From Nocardioides mangrovi (GTDB lineage Bacteria > Actinomycetota > Actinomycetes > Propionibacteriales > Nocardioidaceae), in the NCBI RefSeq assembly GCF_020073815.1, contig NZ_JAIQZJ010000004.1, forward strand, positions 124,001-188,000: DNA of 64,000 nucleotides, read 5' to 3'. This document shows positions 52,884 through 61,295 of the stretch, in pieces. Each line of letters opens with the position of its first letter. The first letter of the stretch is position 1. The position numbers and the translations under genes are program-made. The notes under the pieces are model-generated. The model was not told where the DNA came from. It worked only from the letters and a program-made list of their open reading frames with translations, and made no database searches.

Positions 52884-53585
52884 TCAGACCCCGACGAGGT
52901 CGCGGAGCGCCTCGTCCGAGGTGTCTTCGACGCGGCCCTCAGCGACCGTCTCGCCCTTGAGCAGTACGGCGTACCGATCGGCGAGGCGGGTCACGAGGTC
53001 CAGGCGCTGCTCGATGAGCAGCATCGACGTGCCGGCCGCCTTGAGGTCGGCGAGGCAGTCCCCGAGAAGATCGATGACCACCGGCGCGAGGCCCTCGGAC
53101 GGTTCGTCCAGGAGCAGCACCCGTGGGTTGGACATGAGCGCACGACCGATGGCCAGCATCTGCTGCTGGCCGCCGCTGAGCTGCGTGCCCAGCGAGTCGC
53201 GTCGCTCCTTCAGGTCCGGGAAGGTGCGGTACACGCTGGCGAGGTCCCAGGGCCCGCGCCGGCGTGGTGCCGTCCCGACGACCAGGTTCTCCTCCACGGT
53301 CAGCGTGGGGAGGATCCAGCGGCCCTGCGGCACGAGGGCCGCGCCGCGCCGGGCGGCCTCGTGCGGGCGTCGACCGCGCAGCGGCGCACCGTCGACCGTG
53401 ATGCTGCCGCCGCGGAGGTGGGCGATCCCGAACATCGCGTTGAGGCTGGTGGTCTTCCCCACCCCGTTCGGGCCGAGCAGCGCGAAGGACTCGCCCTCGG
53501 CGACCTCGAAGCTCAGACCGTCGAGGATGAGGGCGTCGTCGTAGTAGGCGCGGACGCCGTCGAAGGCCAGCACCGGGGCGGTCAT
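52884..53585 (-). CDS. livF: Liv-type ABC transporter ATPase LivF
   Basis: 233 aa ABC ATPase: Walker A GPNGVGKTT, Q-loop PQGRWILP, signature LSGGQQQMLAIGR, Walker B LLLDEPSEGLAP, then LLIEQRLD where the usual switch His is Arg. The ATG overlaps the livG stop (ATGA). Confidence 0.92.
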   Translation of the reverse strand: MTAPVLAFDGVRAYYDDALILDGLSFEVAEGESFALLGPNGVGKTTSLNAMFGIAHLRGGSITVDGAPLRGRRPHEAARRGAALVPQGRWILPTLTVEENLVVGTAPRRRGPWDLASVYRTFPDLKERRDSLGTQLSGGQQQMLAIGRALMSNPRVLLLDEPSEGLAPVVIDLLGDCLADLKAAGTSMLLIEQRLDLVTRLADRYAVLLKGETVAEGRVEDTSDEALRDLVGV

Positions 53586-54280
53586 GCCGCGCTCCGGCCG
53601 AGGTAGGCCGCCACGACCTGCGGATCCCGGCGCACCTCCTGCGGTACGCCGTCGGCGATCACCGCTCCGTGGTCGAGCACCGTGAGCCGGTCGCACACGC
53701 GGTAGACGACCTCGAGGTGGTGCTCGACGAGCACCACCGTCATGCCGCGGTCCCGCACCAGGGCCGCGAGGTGGTCGGCGAGCGCGATGCTCTCCTCCCG
53801 CGACAGTCCCGCGGCGGGCTCGTCGAGCAGCACCAGGTCCGGGGCGCCGACCAGGGCGAGGGCGATGTCGACGCGTCGCTGTTCGCCGTACCCGATCTCG
53901 GCGGGCGTGACGGACAGGCACTGCCCGAGGTCCAGGGCAGCGACGATGGCGTCGACGTCCTGCTCGCCCACCAGCCGGGCGGCGAGGTCGAGCTGGTCCG
54001 CGACGGTGAGGGTCGGGTAGACGCTGATGCGCTGGAACGATCGGGCGATGCCGAGGTGCCGACGCCGACTGGCCGAGAGGTCGGTGATGTGCCGACCGCG
54101 GTAGCGCACGGTGCCGCTGGTCGGTCGACGCCGGCCGGACACCAGGTCGATGCAGGTGCTCTTGCCGGCGCCGTTGGGACCGATGAGGCCGTGGATCGAG
54201 CCTTCGGCGACCTCGAGGGTCACCTGGTTGACGGCCTTGACGCTGCCGTAGGCGAAGGAGAGGTCATCGAGCTGCAGCAC
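53582..54280 (-). CDS. livG: Liv-type ABC transporter ATPase LivG
   Basis: 232 aa ABC ATPase: Walker A GPNGAGKST, Q-loop SFQRISVYP, signature IGYGEQRRVDIALAL, Walker B LVLLDEPAAGL and switch VEHHLE. GTG 54280 lies inside the end of livM (17-nt overlap). Confidence 0.92.
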   Translation of the reverse strand: MLQLDDLSFAYGSVKAVNQVTLEVAEGSIHGLIGPNGAGKSTCIDLVSGRRRPTSGTVRYRGRHITDLSASRRRHLGIARSFQRISVYPTLTVADQLDLAARLVGEQDVDAIVAALDLGQCLSVTPAEIGYGEQRRVDIALALVGAPDLVLLDEPAAGLSREESIALADHLAALVRDRGMTVVLVEHHLEVVYRVCDRLTVLDHGAVIADGVPQEVRRDPQVVAAYLGRSAA

Positions 54281-55367
54281 GGCGGGCTCCTGCGGTGTCG
54301 GTGGAGGGGGCGGCTCCGGCGTCGAGCGGATCGCGAGCGGGCGCGGGTGGGGCGGGCTCCGTGGCGCGGTGACGGACCCGGACGACGGCCGCCGTCCGCG
54401 CCCGTGCCGCGATCTCGGCGAGCCCGCCGGGCGCCACCAGGACGACGATGATGAGCACGACGCCGAGCACCGCCTGGTAGTGCGCGCCGCTGCCCGACAG
54501 GTAGTTCTGCAGCACGATGAAGAGAGCTGCTCCCACCGGGGGACCCAGCACGCTGCGTACGCCGCCGATGACGGCGACGATCAGCGCCAGTCCGCCGGTG
54601 GACCAGTAGAGGGTCTCGAGCGAGATGAAGCTCGTGGTGACCAGGTTGACCGTGCCGGCCAGGCTGGCGACGAGCCCGGAGACGGTGAAGGCGACGACCC
54701 GGGGCCAGTAGGTGGCGTAGCCGGAGAAGCGCACCCGCTCCTCGTTGTCGCGGATCGAGGCCAGTCGCCGACCCCAGGTCGTCCGGCTCAGTGCCCACAG
54801 CGCGGCGACCGAGGCCATGAGCAGGCCCCACACGAGCGGCCACGCGTCGACGGGGTTGCCGTACATCACGACGTCCTTGCCGAGCAGCGACCCCTCGAGC
54901 GAGACGTTGAGCCCGTCGGCGCCCCGGGTGATCGAGTGGAGCTGCCCGCCGGCCACCCACACCAGCATCCCGATGGCGAGGGTGAGCATCGCGAACGCGA
55001 TGCCCGGGACCCGGATCGTCACCAGTCCGACCACGAGCGCCGCGACCACCCCACAGCCGATGCCGGCGAGCAGGGTCAGCCCGATCGGCAGCGAGGCGTG
55101 CTCGGCGACGTACGCCGTGCCGTAGCCGGCGATGCCGTAGAACGCCGCATGGCCGAAGCTGAGCTGTCCGGTCTGGCGCAGCAGCCATCCGATGCTGAGG
55201 GCGAGGATGCCCATGATCGCGGCCTGCTGGGCGAGCTGGAGCTGGTAGAGCGTCAGCACGTACGGCGCGCCGAGGCCGACGAGCGCCAGGACGACCCAGC
55301 CGGCGACCTCCCACCGGGCGCCGCGGCGGGCCCGGCGCAGGGTGTCGGCGACGGTCGGCGCGCTCAC
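54264..55367 (-). CDS. livM: Liv-type ABC transporter permease LivM
   Basis: 367 aa multi-helix membrane protein: GHAAFYGIAGYGTAYV, RDNEERVRFSGYATYWP and VIGGVRSVLGPPVGAA are LivM blocks. It has a Pro/Ala-rich cytoplasmic tail of about 45 residues that overlaps the livG start. GTG 55367 overlaps the livH stop. Confidence 0.9.
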   Translation of the reverse strand: MSAPTVADTLRRARRGARWEVAGWVVLALVGLGAPYVLTLYQLQLAQQAAIMGILALSIGWLLRQTGQLSFGHAAFYGIAGYGTAYVAEHASLPIGLTLLAGIGCGVVAALVVGLVTIRVPGIAFAMLTLAIGMLVWVAGGQLHSITRGADGLNVSLEGSLLGKDVVMYGNPVDAWPLVWGLLMASVAALWALSRTTWGRRLASIRDNEERVRFSGYATYWPRVVAFTVSGLVASLAGTVNLVTTSFISLETLYWSTGGLALIVAVIGGVRSVLGPPVGAALFIVLQNYLSGSGAHYQAVLGVVLIIVVLVAPGGLAEIAARARTAAVVRVRHRATEPAPPAPARDPLDAGAAPSTDTAGARRAAAR

Positions 55368-56218
55368 AGCGCCGTCCTCCTGCCCGCGATGCCCTGCGGT
55401 CGCAGGAGCAGCACCACGAGCATCAGCAGGTAGGGCACGTACGCCGACAGCGTGGGCGCGTGGACCGCGGTGATGGAGTTGGCGAGGCCGATCAGGAGCG
55501 CTGCGACCATCGGCCCGCCGATGCTGCCGAGGCCGCCGACGACGACCACGATGAAGGTGATGATCAGGATCTGGGTGCCCATCGCGGGCGAAAGCGTCAG
55601 GTAGGGACCGGCCAGGACGCCGGCGAGCCCGGCCAGCCCGAAGCCGAGAGCCACGACCGTGGCGGACACCCGGTCGACGTCCACGCCCATCGCGCCGGCC
55701 GTCACCCGGTCGTCGCTGGATGCCCGGACGAAGAGTCCCGTGCGTGAGAACTTGAGCCAGGTCATCAGGCCGGCGCAGGCCAGCAGCCCGACCGCGATCA
55801 CGAAGAGCCGGTACGTCGGGTAGGTGGCGAACCCGAGGTCGGTGCTCCCGGCGAGCACCGAGGGCGGGTCGATCGTGTAGGCCTGGGTGCCCCACACGGA
55901 CTGCACCACGTCGGCGATCACGAAGGTGAGGCCGAAGGTCAGCAGCACCATGTCCAATGGGCTCCGGCCGACGAGGTAGCGCAGGCCGAACCGGTCCACG
56001 AGAAGCCCGGCCACGGCGAGCACGACGGGCACCACGACGAGGGCGACCCAGAACGACGTCCGGCCCGAGAGCGACATCGCGACGTACGCCGCGAGCATGT
56101 AGACGGCTCCGTGGGCGAAGTTGACCACGCCGCGGAGGCCGAAGATCAACGCCAGTCCCGAGGAGAGGACGAGGAGGAGGACGCCGAACGCGAGACCGTT
56201 CAGCACCTGGACTGACAT
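55364..56218 (-). CDS. livH: Liv-type ABC transporter permease LivH
   Basis: 284 aa membrane protein: GLALIFGLRGVVNFAHGAVY and VVGGLGSIGGPMVAALLIG. ATG 56218 has AGGAG 5 nt upstream; GTG 56224 would be too close to it. It lies 96 nt downstream of the ACAD in the same operon, a gap that could hold an internal promoter. Confidence 0.92.
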   Translation of the reverse strand: MSVQVLNGLAFGVLLLVLSSGLALIFGLRGVVNFAHGAVYMLAAYVAMSLSGRTSFWVALVVVPVVLAVAGLLVDRFGLRYLVGRSPLDMVLLTFGLTFVIADVVQSVWGTQAYTIDPPSVLAGSTDLGFATYPTYRLFVIAVGLLACAGLMTWLKFSRTGLFVRASSDDRVTAGAMGVDVDRVSATVVALGFGLAGLAGVLAGPYLTLSPAMGTQILIITFIVVVVGGLGSIGGPMVAALLIGLANSITAVHAPTLSAYVPYLLMLVVLLLRPQGIAGRRTAL

Positions 56219-56314
56219 GGACACTCCTGGGTTGTCGGGAGATGGGCAGGGTGCAGCAACCGAGGGACCCGGGTGGGTCCGCGGCGGATCGGGGCGGGAC
56301 GGCGGGGGAGCCGG

Positions 56315-57514
56315 TCAGCGCCTCTCGTGCGCGGCGTAGGCGTCCTTGGCGACGAGCATCTTCTGCAGCTCGTTCGCGCCCTCCCAGATCTGGGTGACCT
56401 TGGCGTCACGCATCAGCCGCTCGACGGTGTAGTCGCGCATGTAGCCGTTGCCCCCGTGGAGCTGGACCGCGGTCGTCGTCACGGACATGGCGGTGTCGGA
56501 GCAGAAGAGCTTCGCCATCGACACCGCCGCTCGGGACGCGCTGGTGTTCTCCACCGCGAGGTCGCAGGCGTGGTGCAGCAGCGCCCGACCCGCCGCGACC
56601 GCGGTCGCCATGTCGGCGACCATGGCCCGCACCAGCTGGAACCGTGAGAGCGACTGCCCGAACTGCTCGCGCTGCGCGGTGTAGGCCAACGCCTCGTCCA
56701 AGGCCGCCTGGGCGATGCCCAGCGCCTGCGCCGCGACCAGCGGTCGGGTGTAGGTCAGCGTGTCCATCATGTACTGGTAGCCACGCGCCGGGTCGCCGAC
56801 CACGTGGCCGTCCGGCACGAAGACGTCGTCGAGGTGGACGTCAGCGGTGGGGAAGCCGTGGAAGCCCATCTTCTCCTCGGGCTTGCCGAAGCCCAGCCCC
56901 TCGTCGCCGGCGTGAACGAGGAAGACGCCGTACGAGCTGTCGGCGCCGCTGCGCGCCAGGACGGCGTACCACGTGGAGTGGCCGGCGTTGGAGATGAACC
57001 GCTTCTGGCCGTTGAGCAGCCAGCCGCCGTCGACGCGCTCCGCACGGGTGCGGAGCGAGGCGAGGTCCGTGCCGCCCGTGGGTTCGGTCAGGCAGAAGCT
57101 CGCCAGCTCGTCGCCCCGCGCGACACCCGGCACGACCGTCGCGGCGAGCGCCGGATCGGCGTGGACCGCGACGGGGGTGAGGGCCGCCCAGGGGGTGAGC
57201 AGGATGCTCGCCGAGCTCGCGCAACCGCGGGCCACCTCCTCCACCGCGATGACCTGGGTGTGCAGGTCGGCACCGGATCCGCCGAGCTCCTCGGGGAACG
57301 CCAGGCCGGCGAGCTCCATCTCGCGGAACGCCGCCCGGGAGTGCTCGGGCACCGTGCCGGTGCGGTCGGTCTCGGCGGCGTGCGGCCTGATCCGGTCGTC
57401 GACCATCCTGCGGACGCTCGCGCGGAACTCCTCGAGCTCGGTCCGAGCCGTGACCGCGTGACCTCCGTGAGAGGCGTCCTGCGCAGGGCTGGCCTGCGTC
57501 GCCGCGATGGTCAT
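56315..57514 (-). CDS. Acyl-CoA dehydrogenase (medium/short-chain type)
   Basis: 399 aa ACAD with an extra N-terminal stretch of about 20 residues. SFCLTEPTGGTDLASL is the substrate/FAD loop; QLHGGNGYMRDYTVERLMRDAKV and QIWEGANELQK follow. The Glu in WEG is the classical medium-chain catalytic base, unlike the ACADs at 8680, 13855 and 32978. ATG 57514 overlaps the ligase stop by 4 nt. It is the likely desaturase for the acid activated by that ligase. Confidence 0.91.
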   Translation of the reverse strand: MTIAATQASPAQDASHGGHAVTARTELEEFRASVRRMVDDRIRPHAAETDRTGTVPEHSRAAFREMELAGLAFPEELGGSGADLHTQVIAVEEVARGCASSASILLTPWAALTPVAVHADPALAATVVPGVARGDELASFCLTEPTGGTDLASLRTRAERVDGGWLLNGQKRFISNAGHSTWYAVLARSGADSSYGVFLVHAGDEGLGFGKPEEKMGFHGFPTADVHLDDVFVPDGHVVGDPARGYQYMMDTLTYTRPLVAAQALGIAQAALDEALAYTAQREQFGQSLSRFQLVRAMVADMATAVAAGRALLHHACDLAVENTSASRAAVSMAKLFCSDTAMSVTTTAVQLHGGNGYMRDYTVERLMRDAKVTQIWEGANELQKMLVAKDAYAAHERR

Positions 57515-59388
57515 GAGACCGCCTCGACCACGTGGACCCGGCTGTCGAACTCGTAGCCCGACAGAGCCGCCCTCATGTCCTCGACCGCGCGCTGGTCGCG
57601 GACCGCCACGACGGCGCAGAGCCGAGCGCCGGCGTGGTCCAGCGCCACCTCGGCGGTCGGGTCGATCTGGTGCGCGAGGCCGGCGACCACCCGGGTCACG
57701 ACGTCGATGCGCAGGGCGGGCTTGGACACCTTGCCCACCGGCGTCAGCGGCATCTCGTCGACCACGATGACCTCGACCGGGGCCGCCGCCCGCTCGTGCA
57801 CGTGCTCGCGGCAGAACGCCAGCAGGGACTGCGGGTCCGGCGCGGTGCCGAGCACCGGCTCGACGTAGACGACGGGCAGCTCTCCCTTCGCCGGGTCGGG
57901 CCTCCCGACCGCGGCCGCGATCTGGACCTCCGGGTGGGCGACCAGCGCCTCCTCGATCTCCTTGGGGTCGATGTTGTGGCCGCCACGGATGATCAGGTCC
58001 TTGGCCCGCCCGAACACCCAGACGAAGCCGTCCTCGTCGACCGAGCCGAGGTCGCCGGTGTTGCCCCACCGCCAGTGCGGAGGCAGGTCGCTCGGCACGC
58101 CCTCGGGGAAGTAGCCGCCGTCGAGTGCGGGGTCGAGATAGCCCGACATGACGGTCGGCGTGGCGGTGAGCAGGGCACCCCGCTCGCCGGGCGCGCAGTC
58201 GCGGAGCCAACGCCCGTCGGCGTCGAGCTCGACCGCCTTGACGCGCACGAAGGGCAGGGTCCGCCCCACCGAGCCGACCCGTGGCTGAGAGCCGTCGTTG
58301 AAGTGACCGGTCGTGGTGCCGTGCAGCTCGGTCATGCCCCAGTTCTCGCGCAGCCAGATCCCGAAGCGCTCGTGGAACCGCAGCACGAGGTCCATGGGCA
58401 CGGTGCTGCCGCCGACGTGGAAGTCGCGGACGACGCAGCCCTCGGAGCTGCCCGAGCCGTGCAGCAGGGCGAGCGCCGTGGTCGGCGTCGCCAGCAACGA
58501 GGTCACCCGGTAGTGACGAGCGATGTCCCAGAAGGCTGCGACGGCCTCACGGGACCGGAAGCCGACCTCGGTCAGGGTGAGCAGCGTCCCGCCGAAGACG
58601 AGGGTGCGCAGGCCGAGCGAGATCGTGCCACCGCAGTGGAAGTTCGGCATGCCGTGGGCGGTCACGCCGTCGGTCTCGTTGCCCATCAGGGCCGCGACGT
58701 TCCAGGCGACCCGCAGCTGCCCGGCCTGGGACATCCGGACCAGCTTGGGGGTGCCGGTGGTGCCGCCGGTCGGCATGATCAGGGCATCGCGCCACGGGTC
58801 CTCGTCGGGGGCGAAGTCGAGCCCGCCGCCGTACGCCGCGGCCCGCGTCCGCAGGTCGGCACGGGGGTCGTCGTCGTCGACGTAGAGCACTTCGACGAGG
58901 GTCGGCACGTCGGCGAGCAGGGCCGCGGCACCGCCCTTGGCGTCGAGCGTCTCGCGGGTCGTGACGAGCACGGTCGCGCCGACCTGGCGAAGGATGGCGA
59001 CCACCGGCGCGAGGTCGAGGAAGGGGTTGAGCGGCACGACCGTGCCCGCGGTCTGGCCGCCCCACAGGGCCGTGAGCCCCTCGGGGACCATCGGCAGCAT
59101 CAGGCCGACGGCCGACGGCCTGCCGCCGGCGATCGCGTGGAAGAGGTTGGCGCTCGACTCGATGTCCGCGATCAGGTCGGCGAAGCTCACCGAGCGGGCC
59201 GGCGTGAGGAGGTCGGGGGGCTCGATCAGCACGATGGCCGGCTTGTCCGGCTGCTCGCGAGCGACCTCGCGCAGGCATCCGAGCACGGTGTCGGCCGGCA
59301 GCAGCCCCTCCTCGCCGTACGTCGTCTCGATCGCCACGACGTCGGCGACGCTGCGGAGGCGGCGGCGGACGAGGCGTCGGTCAGACAA
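57511..59388 (-). CDS. AMP-forming acyl-CoA synthetase with C-terminal extension
   Basis: 625 aa, about 70 residues longer than the other FadD-type ligases. Motifs: PTGGTTGTPKL (first Ser of the usual TSGTTG replaced), WGMTELHG, NTGDLG, GRAKDLIIRGGHNIDP and TPVGKVSKPALR. The extra C-terminal part (about 560-625) contains a predicted alpha/beta unit with no recognised family. The start appears to be TTG 59388 with GGGGGA 7 nt upstream; it overlaps the SDR-like gene by 8 nt. Substrate unknown. Confidence 0.83.
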   Translation of the reverse strand: MSDRRLVRRRLRSVADVVAIETTYGEEGLLPADTVLGCLREVAREQPDKPAIVLIEPPDLLTPARSVSFADLIADIESSANLFHAIAGGRPSAVGLMLPMVPEGLTALWGGQTAGTVVPLNPFLDLAPVVAILRQVGATVLVTTRETLDAKGGAAALLADVPTLVEVLYVDDDDPRADLRTRAAAYGGGLDFAPDEDPWRDALIMPTGGTTGTPKLVRMSQAGQLRVAWNVAALMGNETDGVTAHGMPNFHCGGTISLGLRTLVFGGTLLTLTEVGFRSREAVAAFWDIARHYRVTSLLATPTTALALLHGSGSSEGCVVRDFHVGGSTVPMDLVLRFHERFGIWLRENWGMTELHGTTTGHFNDGSQPRVGSVGRTLPFVRVKAVELDADGRWLRDCAPGERGALLTATPTVMSGYLDPALDGGYFPEGVPSDLPPHWRWGNTGDLGSVDEDGFVWVFGRAKDLIIRGGHNIDPKEIEEALVAHPEVQIAAAVGRPDPAKGELPVVYVEPVLGTAPDPQSLLAFCREHVHERAAAPVEVIVVDEMPLTPVGKVSKPALRIDVVTRVVAGLAHQIDPTAEVALDHAGARLCAVVAVRDQRAVEDMRAALSGYEFDSRVHVVEAVS

Positions 59389-60154
59389 CGGAGATCCCCC
59401 CGTTGACGCTGAGCACCTGGCCGGTGACCCGGCGGGAGCGTGGCGACGTCAGGTACAGGGCGGCATGCGCGAGATCGCTGGGCTCCGTCAGTCCGAGGGA
59501 CGCGGCGCGGGTGATCTTGTCGAAGATCTTCTTGCTGAACTCCTGCGACATCGCGCGGTCGTACGACGCGGTGTCGACGATCAGCGACGGCGTCAGCACG
59601 TTGACCCGGATCCCGTCGCGCTTGGCCTCGACGGCGAGGGTCTGGGAGAACGTGACGATGGCCGCCATCGCGGCGCCGATCCCGGTCTCGCCGGGCGTCG
59701 GCACCTTGGCGGCGTCGCTCGCGATCGTGACGATGGCGCCCGAGCCCTGCCGGCGCATGAACGGCAGCACGGCGCGGACGGTCAGCAGCGGCCCCAGTGC
59801 CTGCTGGGTGAGGATGTCGCGCAGCTGCTCGAGGGGGATCTCGTGCAGCAACGTCGGCTGGTACGGCGCGACCGTCGAGCAGACCAGCACGTCGATGCCG
59901 CCGAGGACCCGGTGCGCGGTGGCCGCCGCCTCGAGCGCGCCGTCCGGGTCGTTGAGATCCGCCGACACGAACTCGACACGTGCACTCGGAGCCTCCTCCA
60001 GCACCAGCTCGACCGCCCGCTTGCCGCGCTCCTCGTCACGTCCGATCAGCACCAGGTCGGTGCAGCCGGCGCGGACGTACTCGATCCCGGTCGCCAGCCC
60101 GACCCCGGACGTGCCTCCGGCGATCACCACACGCTGTCCGGCGAACTCGCTCAT
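59381..60154 (-). CDS. BadH-like SDR-fold protein with Tyr/Lys active site lost (paralogue)
   Basis: 257 aa. GGTSGVG (13-19) and VTGQVLSVNGG are intact. In SDAAKVPTPGETGIGAAMAA the catalytic Tyr is Ile159 and the Lys is Met163; NNAG is CSTV (92-95). It closely follows the protein at 48291 in the shared blocks AAMAAIV, KRDGxRxNVLTPSLI and EFSKKxF. Two independent copies with the same substitutions argue for a selected function. ATG 60154 has GGAG upstream. It opens the 60154-50826 operon. Confidence 0.82.
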   Translation of the reverse strand: MSEFAGQRVVIAGGTSGVGLATGIEYVRAGCTDLVLIGRDEERGKRAVELVLEEAPSARVEFVSADLNDPDGALEAAATAHRVLGGIDVLVCSTVAPYQPTLLHEIPLEQLRDILTQQALGPLLTVRAVLPFMRRQGSGAIVTIASDAAKVPTPGETGIGAAMAAIVTFSQTLAVEAKRDGIRVNVLTPSLIVDTASYDRAMSQEFSKKIFDKITRAASLGLTEPSDLAHAALYLTSPRSRRVTGQVLSVNGGISVV

Positions 60155-60346
60155 CGCCACTCCGTTCCTCATCCGAACGCTGAATCGTTCGATAGGTGAA
60201 CTCTCAGACCATTTATCGGACGCAGGTGTGATCGGCGCCACGATCGTTGGTGCGGCCCATCGTGGCGTCACGTTTGACGTTTTGCAAGCCTCGGAGCGCA
60301 GATTTGTCTAAATCGAGGAGGCATCACGTCGGGCCGCGTGGAGCGA
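60155..60346. promoter_or_regulatory. Intergenic promoter region of the second Liv operon
   Basis: 192 nt between the PaaX stop and the SDR-like start. Contents: CGAACG-N6-CGTTCG (60174-60191), an operator half-site TCAGACCA (60204-60211, weak copy I of the FadR-like motif) and CCACGATCGTTGG (60238-60250), which contains 9 of the 10 bases of AACGATCGTT. The region is AT-rich for this genome and very probably carries the operon promoter. Confidence 0.5.
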
Positions 60347-61219
60347 TCAGGCCGGGCCTGACTCCCGGTTGATCTCCCAGAACCGCTCGTGGGCGGGCGT
60401 CGACCAGTGCCGGCGCAGGCGGCGGAAGAGCGCGGCCCCGTCCCGGCCGACCCAGTCGGGGAGCAGGGCGACGGGCAGCATCGGGTCGCGTCGCATGAAC
60501 CGCTGCTGGAGGCTGAGGAGCGAGAGGTAGGACAGCAGCACGTCGTCGGGCTCGACGACCTCCTCGCGGCCCTCCTCCTGCTCGAGGAACGTGGAGTACG
60601 TCGCCCCCAGTGCGTCGAGGTCCCAGGAGCGCTCGAGCATCGTGGTCGCGTCGAGGCCGACGTCCCGCAGGTGGCCCACGAACGCGAAGCTCGTCTCCTG
60701 CAGCTCCAGCGCGGAGATCAGCCGTCGCAGCTCCTCGACCCGACCGGCGTGCGGGGTCAGCCACACCCCAGGTGTCGGGTTGCCCATGCCGAGCCAGGAC
60801 AATCCCCCGTACAGGCGAGCGCGGGTGGTGCGCTGCTGCTGCGGCACCGTGACGTGCAGGACGAGCCAGCGCTCGTCCCACTCCTCGCCCCCGTCGAGGA
60901 AGAGGTGCGAGCGCCGGACGCCGCTCTCGACGAGCTCGCGACCGCGTTCGGCGAGCCGCCAGCGCACCGCGCGGCCGCGGCGCTCGCGCTCGACCCAGCC
61001 GACGGCCGCCGAGCGCGCCAGCAGCTGACGACAGGCGTGGTCCTCCACCCCCAACCCGGCGAACACCCGGAGCAGGGCGGCGGTCCAGACGCCCTCGTCA
61101 GTGTCCTTGAGCATCTCGCCCACCACGGTGATGAGCAGCGACCGGGCGCTCGCGGGCGGCAGCACGGGAACCCCGCCGCGATTGCCGGGATATCCGTCGG
61201 TGACAACCACGGGCCCCAT
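60347..61219 (-). CDS. PaaX-family transcriptional regulator
   Basis: About 290 aa from ATG 61219; GTG 61246 would add nine residues and run across the shared promoter motif. The layout fits PaaX: N-terminal winged HTH (SARSLLITVVGEMLKDT, ACRQLLARSAAVGWV), a central effector domain (WLVLHVTVP...LYGGLSWLGMGNPTPGVWLTP) and a C-terminal helical segment (FMRRDPMLPVALLPDWVGRD). PaaX repressors respond to aryl-CoA thioesters such as phenylacetyl-CoA. It is divergent from the BCR-like genes, so an aryl-CoA effector is plausible (inference). Confidence 0.88.
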   Translation of the reverse strand: MGPVVVTDGYPGNRGGVPVLPPASARSLLITVVGEMLKDTDEGVWTAALLRVFAGLGVEDHACRQLLARSAAVGWVERERRGRAVRWRLAERGRELVESGVRRSHLFLDGGEEWDERWLVLHVTVPQQQRTTRARLYGGLSWLGMGNPTPGVWLTPHAGRVEELRRLISALELQETSFAFVGHLRDVGLDATTMLERSWDLDALGATYSTFLEQEEGREEVVEPDDVLLSYLSLLSLQQRFMRRDPMLPVALLPDWVGRDGAALFRRLRRHWSTPAHERFWEINRESGPA

Positions 61220-61235
61220 TGTGGCGAAACCATCG

Positions 61236-61273
61236 ATGTCATACACTTTTGAAGACTTGATAACGAAATTCGT
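61236..61273. promoter_or_regulatory. Divergent PaaX/BCR promoter: ATGTCATACA and ACGAAATTCGT
   Basis: AT-rich stretch between the PaaX and BCR-like genes. ATGTCATACA (61236-61245) is shared with 46388-46397. ACGAAATTCGT (61263-61273) is a perfect 11-nt inverted repeat suited to a PaaX dimer. TTGATA (61257-61262) may be a -35 element. Confidence 0.5.
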
Positions 61274-61295
61274 CTAACTCCAATGGAGGCAGTGC

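Noticed and set aside
54264-55895. Apparent 543-aa extended LivM
   Set aside because: The segment upstream of GTG 55367 is out of frame over livH; the GTGA overlap and family N-terminus fix the start.
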